From Castanea sativa (lineage: Eukaryota > Streptophyta > Magnoliopsida > Fagales > Fagaceae): a stretch of 64,000 bases of DNA. The DNA lies in contig NC_134013.1 in assembly GCF_040712315.1 (NCBI RefSeq), forward strand, positions 43,756,501-43,820,500, read 5' to 3'. The stretch's first letter is position 1; every line of letters starts with the position of its first letter. Of the stretch, positions 58,632 to 64,000 are shown in pieces. A model generated the notes under the pieces. The model made no database searches and was not told the origin of the DNA. It saw only the letters and a list, made by a program, of their open reading frames with translations. Both the position numbers and the translations under genes were made by a program.

Positions 58632-60064
58632 TGTTAGGATTAGTGCCCTTAAATCCTATTGTATGATGCTATGTATGATATTATGTATGACATTATGTAT
58701 GACATGATGTATGACTTAATATTGTGATTGATAAAGTTGTTTTATTATTATCTAAAATAATGGTAACATGAATATGGGACATTATCATATAGTCCATGAG
58801 ATGCATTGTATGTGATATATGTGAAAAGTCACAGAAGATGTAAATCACAAGTTCTTTGTAAACTCAGAATTAATAGTTCGTAGTCGGTGATGAAATTGGG
58901 CATTTCATTTGCGAAGACTATAACGTGTCAACTACGATGATTTGTCTTGATCATGGAAGTGGAAACTTCTAGTTGATATGTTGATATGTTTTAAGAGTTA
59001 AAACATATTGAACAGATTGTGAGATTTATTATTCTTCTAACGACTGTCAAAAGAATAATAAATCTCACGACTTCTATTTGCATGAACTCTTAATCCTGAG
59101 AGAATAATGGACCTGATCATGAAGTGTAGGTTGCTTTGATATATCAGGAGTGAGATCTGAAGTGACGGTCAAAACCTCAGTATATTGGGCAGCCACATTT
59201 AGTGTTGATGGAACATATATTCTCAATATGGAATTCATAATCTCTTGATGGAGATATAAAATATTCCCTTGAGATAAGTTTAATGGTTTCAGTTATTCAG
59301 AGAGTTAGGCCTAACCACTTTAGTAAGAAATTACTAAAGTATATATTTATGAAATTGGATTTCATAAATATATAATGAATGACTTTAAAGAATTAAACCG
59401 GGTACTCAAGGATAAGATGTAGTAATTTACAAAGTGGCAGTCTACGTTTATGACTTTGTGTTACTACGAATATTTTATGAAGGGGTTACGTGTTTAATAA
59501 AGTCTTGGGATATAATTTATTAATAAGGCCTAGAGTGCAATTATATTTATATAGTGGTATTAAATATAATTAATGGTAACTTTGGACTTGTCAAGAGTTG
59601 ACGGAAAAGCCCAAGGCCCATTGGAGCTAGTGTCTTATTGGTCCCTTTTGGTCCCACTCCAAGCCACACACTAAAGCCCAATTGGAAAGGCCCAATAGGC
59701 CAGCCCAATTAGATAATCAGTTAGTTATAAAGGGAGAAACATATAGAATTTTTATTAAGAAGAAATTAGAAAAGAAAAAGAAACGGTGTGTGAGAGAGTG
59801 TGAGACACACTTTCATTCTCCCTTTGAAAAACTGATTGAGAGACCACACATCTTGGGCGTAAAGTGGAATTGGAGTGAAGATTAAAAGTGTTCCCAAGTG
59901 CTTCTAATCTTTGTTTTGAATTTCTTCACACCAAGGTACGCTATCTTGTTCTTAAATTCTGAAATTTATGTAGTGCACGTTATCAATCATGAATGAAATA
60001 GATCCTAGTTCGTCACTTCCGCTGTGGGTTTTGCATGAGATGCAAAACCAAAATTTTTCCTTCA
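58632..60064 (+). mobile_element. S2: solo LTR of the A/B copia family
   Basis: Perfect target duplication TTTCA (58627-58631 and 60065-60069); starts TGTTAGGATTAGTGCCC and ends CCTTCA, 1433 bases. D3 sequence joins cleanly across it. The end hairpin is of the B type (TTTTGCA/TGCAAAA). Confidence 0.95.
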
Positions 60065-60205
60065 TTTCAGAAATATAGGTTGTCAAAGTCTTTCTTGCCA
60101 TGAACTCTCTTCTTGCAATGTTTTTAAGAGTTGAGTGATTTATGACTTCTCTCATATGTTCATTTATTTGTTGTGGTTTTGTCACGGATTGCCAAAGGGG
60201 GAGAT

Positions 60206-61191
60206 TGTTAGGACATATATGAATCATGTTAACATATGTCATTTAGAATATGCTAATCCTTTGACAAAATGCACTTTACTTGTAAATTTGGTAGATCTAA
60301 GATGGTTTAAATCTTCAAGAAACATGTTGTTTAGGTCAAGAGTTAAAGCCATGCAAATCTGTCCAAGAAACAAGTGAAGAAATGTTGGAGTTTAAAGTTC
60401 AACAGCTAACTTGACAGATGACATCTATCAAGGTTTAAAAGGCAGTTTTAGCTCGATGCTCGACAGCTGCTCAACAGATACCCTATCTATCAAGATTTAC
60501 GAAAATCAGTTTTTCAGATCTGATTTCACACATATCGATGTGTATTTGGTTAGGCTTTCTTTTCTCACAACCCTAAACATATATAAAGATTATTTTAAGG
60601 GCCGTCTCAATTGATGAAACTTGATGCAAAGGTTTTGTTCAAGCATATTGTGACCGGAGACATATGGCCTAATTCATCTTTCTCTTGAAGAAGTTGCTGC
60701 ATTTCTAACTAAGGAGTTTCGTGATCTTCATCGTGTTGATGAACTAAAGAACTTTGCAGCTAGCATCCTTCTCAAGTTGGTGGTTAGTCACATACTTGGA
60801 TCTGTGCATCGATTGGTTAGTCACGTACTGGGAGTCGTGCATTGAAAATGAGAGATTATCACTACAAAACAAGTCCAATTGTGTATTGAGGTAAAAGTTC
60901 AACTGTAAGTTGGTATAAGGTACTGGGATTCCTTTACTTGTAACCGCTTGTTGTGATAATAGTGGATTCTTGGGAGTGGTGACCTTAAAATCACCCGGTA
61001 GGGTTTTTGCCTTGGAGGTTTTCCCCATTCGTAAATAAATTACCATGTCAACTTTATTTTCCGCTGCATTTAACTTAGTTGGTGATTTATTTGTGCTACC
61101 ACGCGTATTACTTTTAATTGAATTAATAAATTAACTTGGCTAATTAATTGGTTAATTTATCACAAGGGGTCAATACATTCTTGGCCTATCA
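60206..61191 (+). repeat. D3 3' LTR
   Basis: TGTTAGGACATATATGAATC ... CCTATCA, 986 bases, followed by an A run. Confidence 0.92.
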
Positions 61192-61239
61192 AAAAAAAAA
61201 AAAACTATGTGTTGAATATGTATCTTGAACTACAGGAAA

Positions 61240-63060
61240 TTAATGATGCCGCCTCTTCCTCAGTTGGTAGCTAGAAGTCGCCTCTAAATCCTCCTCCTCA
61301 CCACCATCACTATCATCATCATCATCACTACCACTTGGATAGGTTACTCCTCTTGGACCATATAGCTCCCTTGAGTAGTTGGTCACCTCCAACTTGAGAT
61401 TCTCGACTAGCCTCACCAACTCCTCATGCTTTTGGATTGTGGGCTGCAATTCAAAGAAGAAAGGGTTAGTGACTGAAATAAAAATGTGAAATTTGGCAAA
61501 AAGAGAAAGGACAAAAGGAAGAAAGAACTCACCGCTCGAGTGTTAGGAGGGAAAGAATAGCCCATGACATTAGGGTTATGGGGCACGACATGCTCCCGAG
61601 CAAAGCCATCCAGGTCGTAAGCATAGACCATCCAAAGGAGATGCGAAGGATCAACGGGCTCACCGGCAGCAAGTCCCCCTTGTTACAATTTCCCATATTA
61701 GAAGTCATGACAAACAAAAAAGAAATAAAATAAAGAAAAAGAGATTAAGCATATACCTAAACGATAGAGGAAGGCATGAGGCAAGTGATGTTGAACTCCT
61801 CATAGTCTAACCCTTCAAGAAGCCGCTCAGCATAGGAAACGCTGCTCCCCTACGAGTTGTATTTAGCATCAGTCATGGAGTGCTAGGCAAGCATGAACTT
61901 AGAAGGATCCATCAGAATCTTTGGGTCATCCCTACCCACCAATTGGCACCTCACCCTCTCCGCCAAATATAGCACCCTCAAGCCCGCTCCTTCAAAGGGT
62001 CGGGTAATCTCCGAAGCAATGAGAGCAGTAAGCTCCAAGTCTTGAGAAGCAAGAAGGAGCTGGCCAACCTATAAGGCCCAACCAATAATGACACAAGGTT
62101 AGAAGAAAAGTATTCTAAAGGAAATTCATGAAGAAGAATGAACAACTAGAACTCTTAAACTCACCTTATCCGAAGTTAACCCTGCAAGGTGAGCCCTCAC
62201 TCGAGGGAAGTCCTTCAGAACTAGGTCAATGCCTGGAGTTATGAGGCCATACCTAACAACCCACCACTACCACAAAAAAAAAAAAAGGTATAAGCCACAA
62301 GTGAGATGCAAGATGACAATTTGCAAGATGACATATACAAGATGACAATTTGCAAGATGACATATACAAGATGATGATTTTCAAGACAGTACAATTTGCA
62401 AGACTATGAGCTACAAAGTAAAAATGGAAACAAGGGAAAGAAAACTAACCTCAATGAGCTTCCAAGGCCCCACAAGCTGCCACAAAATGCCTTGGTTGAG
62501 AGTGTTAAGAATGGAGTAAAGATAATCAAGACATGCTTGCCCCCCTGTGCCTTTCCAAAGTCCTAAAAAAGGGTCAGTCACCTCAAAGACATCATTTTCC
62601 CACCATTGGTAAAGAGGTAGGCCCCCAACAAGTGGAGAAGGAAAGCCCTAGCCATATGGACACACTCCTTCATGGTCCTCTATTGGAGGAACATGTAATC
62701 CAACACTAAGTCGAAGTAGCGGATGGGCTTAATGGAGTACTTCCTCCCCAACATGTTGAGACCCAGTTGGATGCCACACAGTCCAAACTGATGATGGCCC
62801 CTTCGAAGCTAAGGTCGGTCATGAGGTAAAAGTTGTAGGGAGTCACTGTCATCTCTCGCTCAGCAATATGGAAATTGGGGTAGTATCCCACCACCTCTCA
62901 ATAAGGCACTACATCGGGGAAGCACTTTTAGACTTCTCTAGAAAAAAAGACCAATAATAGGCTCAAAGGCCGCTTCCCGTATATAGCCACTGGTTTCAAC
63001 GACAAGAAGGTTGCTTCACTTCACCACCTTATTAGTGCTTTCCCTACCAGCATAAGGAGA
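61240..63060 (-). pseudogene. Plant mobile domain-like gene, multi-exon, broken
   Basis: On the minus strand the first recognisable part (62890-62480) reads VGYYPNFHIAEREMTVTPYN then LMTDLSFEGAIISLD, and in another frame YMFLQ ... ECVHMARAFLLHLLGAYLF. This is the pattern of the plant mobile domain (aminotransferase-like) family. Later exons are bounded by GT-AG: about 62165-62275, 61757-62068, 61533-61679 and 61240-61443. The last encodes a coiled-coil-like start, a long Asp/Glu run and RKRRHH before TAA. Stops inside the first and third parts make it a pseudogene. The 5' end is uncertain. Known: such domains occur in host genes (MAIN-like) and in extra ORFs of Tat-type elements, sometimes antisense to pol. 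Here it is antisense to G2. Confidence 0.7.
62311..62372 (+). repeat. Short tandem repeat in an intron
   Basis: Two and a half units of CAAGATGACAATTTGCAAGA followed by TGACATATA. Confidence 0.85.
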
Positions 63061-63239
63061 TGATGACAAAAAGAAAAAAAAAAGAAAAAAAAAAGAAAAA
63101 GAAAGATGACGTTAGACTCCTGATTCGAGTAGAATTTGAAATGATGATGGTTTAATGCAAGAATGAAGATGAAAGAAGGATATAGTAACACTCGAATGCA
63201 AAAATGACAAAAAGGTGTGTTAAGATTGCACGTGGAAGT
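63061..63239. other. A-rich and unassigned stretch
   Basis: An AAAAAG-rich run at 63066-63110 then unremarkable sequence. Confidence 0.5.
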
Positions 63240-63287
63240 GCCAATGATTTTTTTCCGTGTTTCAGAATACGGTTAACCAACATGTTA
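63240..63287 (-). pseudogene. rps7: Fragment like plastid rps7
   Basis: The reverse strand reads NMLVNRILKHGKKSLA in one open frame, matching my recollection of the conserved part of plastid ribosomal protein S7. Both sides depart at once from the S7 sequence I know. It is too short for a gene; a transferred plastid fragment is likely, by way of the mitochondrion or directly. Confidence 0.55.
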
Positions 63288-63346
63288 TCGCATTCTCGCA
63301 CATGTATAGGTGATAGTGGGCCAAACACCATCCTTTTCAGCCCTTT

Positions 63347-63484
63347 CTTTTGGGAGGCCTACCCCCCATAGAAACTGTCTACCTGAGACTATCCCTTGAC
63401 TCGTAGGTCCTGACACAAGGTTAGAATTCTAGCTCTTCCAGAGTGGTATCTCACTAATGGCTCGGGCCCCCTTGAAAGGGGGCC
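63347..63484 (-). rRNA. rrn23: Fragment of plastid-type 23S rRNA gene (transferred DNA)
   Basis: The reverse strand contains ATACCACTCTGGAAGAGCTA, TAACCTTGTGTCAGGACCTA and GACAGTTTCTATGGGG, which I recognise as consecutive parts of the plastid large-subunit rRNA. Only about 140 of roughly 2800 bases are present, so it is a non-functional fragment. Substitutions are visible, for example ACGAGTCAAGGGATAG where the plastid gene has ACGGGCCAAGGGACAG. Confidence 0.75.
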
Positions 63485-64000
63485 AGCATCACGAGCACCA
63501 TCTGCAGCACTCAAGGCACCTAAGCAAAAGCAAGCTGCCTCGAAGAAACGGTCAAGCAAAAGGTTTGTGAAGGCCGACCAAACAAAGGCCAGGAATAAAT
63601 ACAGATATACCCAATACATCAAAACTCATTGCCCATGGATAAAGAAAAACCATTTCAACATCAAAAACAACAGCAAACAGAGAAATCTCTGATCAACAAT
63701 AGAACAAGATCCAGTTTGCATCATATCTAAGGGACTCCTTAGTTCGGGTCGAAGAAGCAATGTCATTCGATCATTATCAAACTTAACAAGGGCATTAACT
63801 GAAAGAATGCAAAAAGAACTAGGTAGTAGCGCCTTTGCTGTCCCTCACTCTGATCAGGAAGCCATGTTAGAAAAGGAATTCTTTGCTTATCCAACGGGAA
63901 CGGTGGCAGTTTAAGTTGAAGCATACTTTTTGAGGAAGGCCTTTTCTTTGCCTTTCCTTTCCCTCTCTACCCAGCTTGTAATAGTCTCTGCCTTCCTTAC
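63485..64000. other. Right end, unassigned, possibly organelle-derived
   Basis: No TE landmark seen. Short frames such as [20 protein letters not shown] on the + strand (63770-63830) and a pyrimidine-rich tail read unlike the rest of the window. It could be mitochondrial DNA next to plastid fragments; I cannot identify it. Confidence 0.35.

Larger units (their letters stand above)
57899..60205 (+). other. D3 3' noncoding region, with MITE and S2 inside
   Basis: Matches the D2 3' region once the MITE (58219-58557) and S2 (58632-60064) are removed. The AT run is at 58115-58139 and the polypurine tract GCCAAAGGGGGAGAT at 60191-60205. Confidence 0.75.
47126..61191 (+). mobile_element. D2-D3 array: LTR-gag-ORF2-LTR-gag-ORF2-LTR
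   Basis: Three + LTRs (47126-47739 partial, 52760-53766, 60206-61191) separate two interiors, each with gag, spacer, ORF2 and polypurine tract. The middle LTR serves both units. D3 contains S2 and a MITE. No clear target duplication joins the outer ends. Known: such arrays arise by unequal recombination between LTRs. Confidence 0.85.

Noticed and set aside
61240..61449. Separate small acidic protein gene
   Set aside because: It has a good acceptor site at its start and fits as the last exon of the mobile domain pseudogene.
62311..62372. CRISPR-like short repeats
   Set aside because: Only two and a half contiguous units without unique spacers, inside a plant intron.
63389..63622. 77-codon minus frame
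   Set aside because: Overlaps the 23S rRNA-like fragment, so it is translation of rRNA-derived sequence.
1..64000. tRNA genes
   Set aside because: Primer-site sequences resemble tRNA 3' ends but no cloverleaf with arms surrounds any of them.

Overview
This window is repeat DNA from a flowering-plant nuclear genome, and I found no ordinary host gene in it. The evidence is initiator-Met-tRNA primer sites of plant Ty1/copia elements, a Tat-like Ty3/gypsy polyprotein, a gag-plus-second-ORF element family, an intron-bearing plant mobile domain pseudogene, Tourist-like MITEs and fragments resembling plastid DNA. Long nested elements suggest a woody eudicot; that is a guess, and I cannot name the species.

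The window reads as a nest. Ty3/gypsy element G1 (1-6977, + strand; gag, protease, RT) holds a solo LTR of family D (2317-5045), which holds a solo copia LTR (S1, 2463-4217), which holds a MITE (2695-3011). G1 is cut at 6977/6978 by the LTR of a second gypsy element, G2. The G2 5' LTR is split by element D1 (8426-15735, target duplication GAGGT/GAGGC) and copia element A (15775-23989, target duplication CTAAC). G2 internal sequence resumes at 24107 and is split by element C (24740-40759), which itself contains copia element B (26485-34761, target duplication ATGCT). The rest of G2, including a decayed pol, runs 40760-46169. A three-LTR D array (46170-61191: D2 and D3) follows, with a solo copia LTR (S2, 58632-60064) and a MITE inside D3. 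The right end has an antisense plant mobile domain pseudogene (61240 to about 63060) and an organelle-like patch (63240-63484).

The most unusual content is families C and D. Both have LTRs, a primer site, a gag (UBN2-type with two zinc knuckles) that stops just before where protease would start, no pol, and a second gene (ORF2, about 390 codons). ORF2 starts just after a candidate 3' splice site, has a candidate 5' UTR intron, and in all three D copies lies 534-560 bases downstream of a CTATATATAG box preceded by a cluster of CTCGATAG-like motifs. This looks like a non-autonomous retrotransposon carrying its own expression cassette. D1 also carries a 6.9 kb inversion whose breakpoints lie in its two LTRs.

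Copia elements A and B (about 8.2 kb, LTRs about 1.4 kb) encode gag, protease, integrase, RT and RNase H but are broken by a few stops and frameshifts. Their LTRs, with two solo copies, carry hairpins whose stems are kept while loops vary, and one shows paired base changes between subfamilies. Every coding region here is a pseudogene as read.
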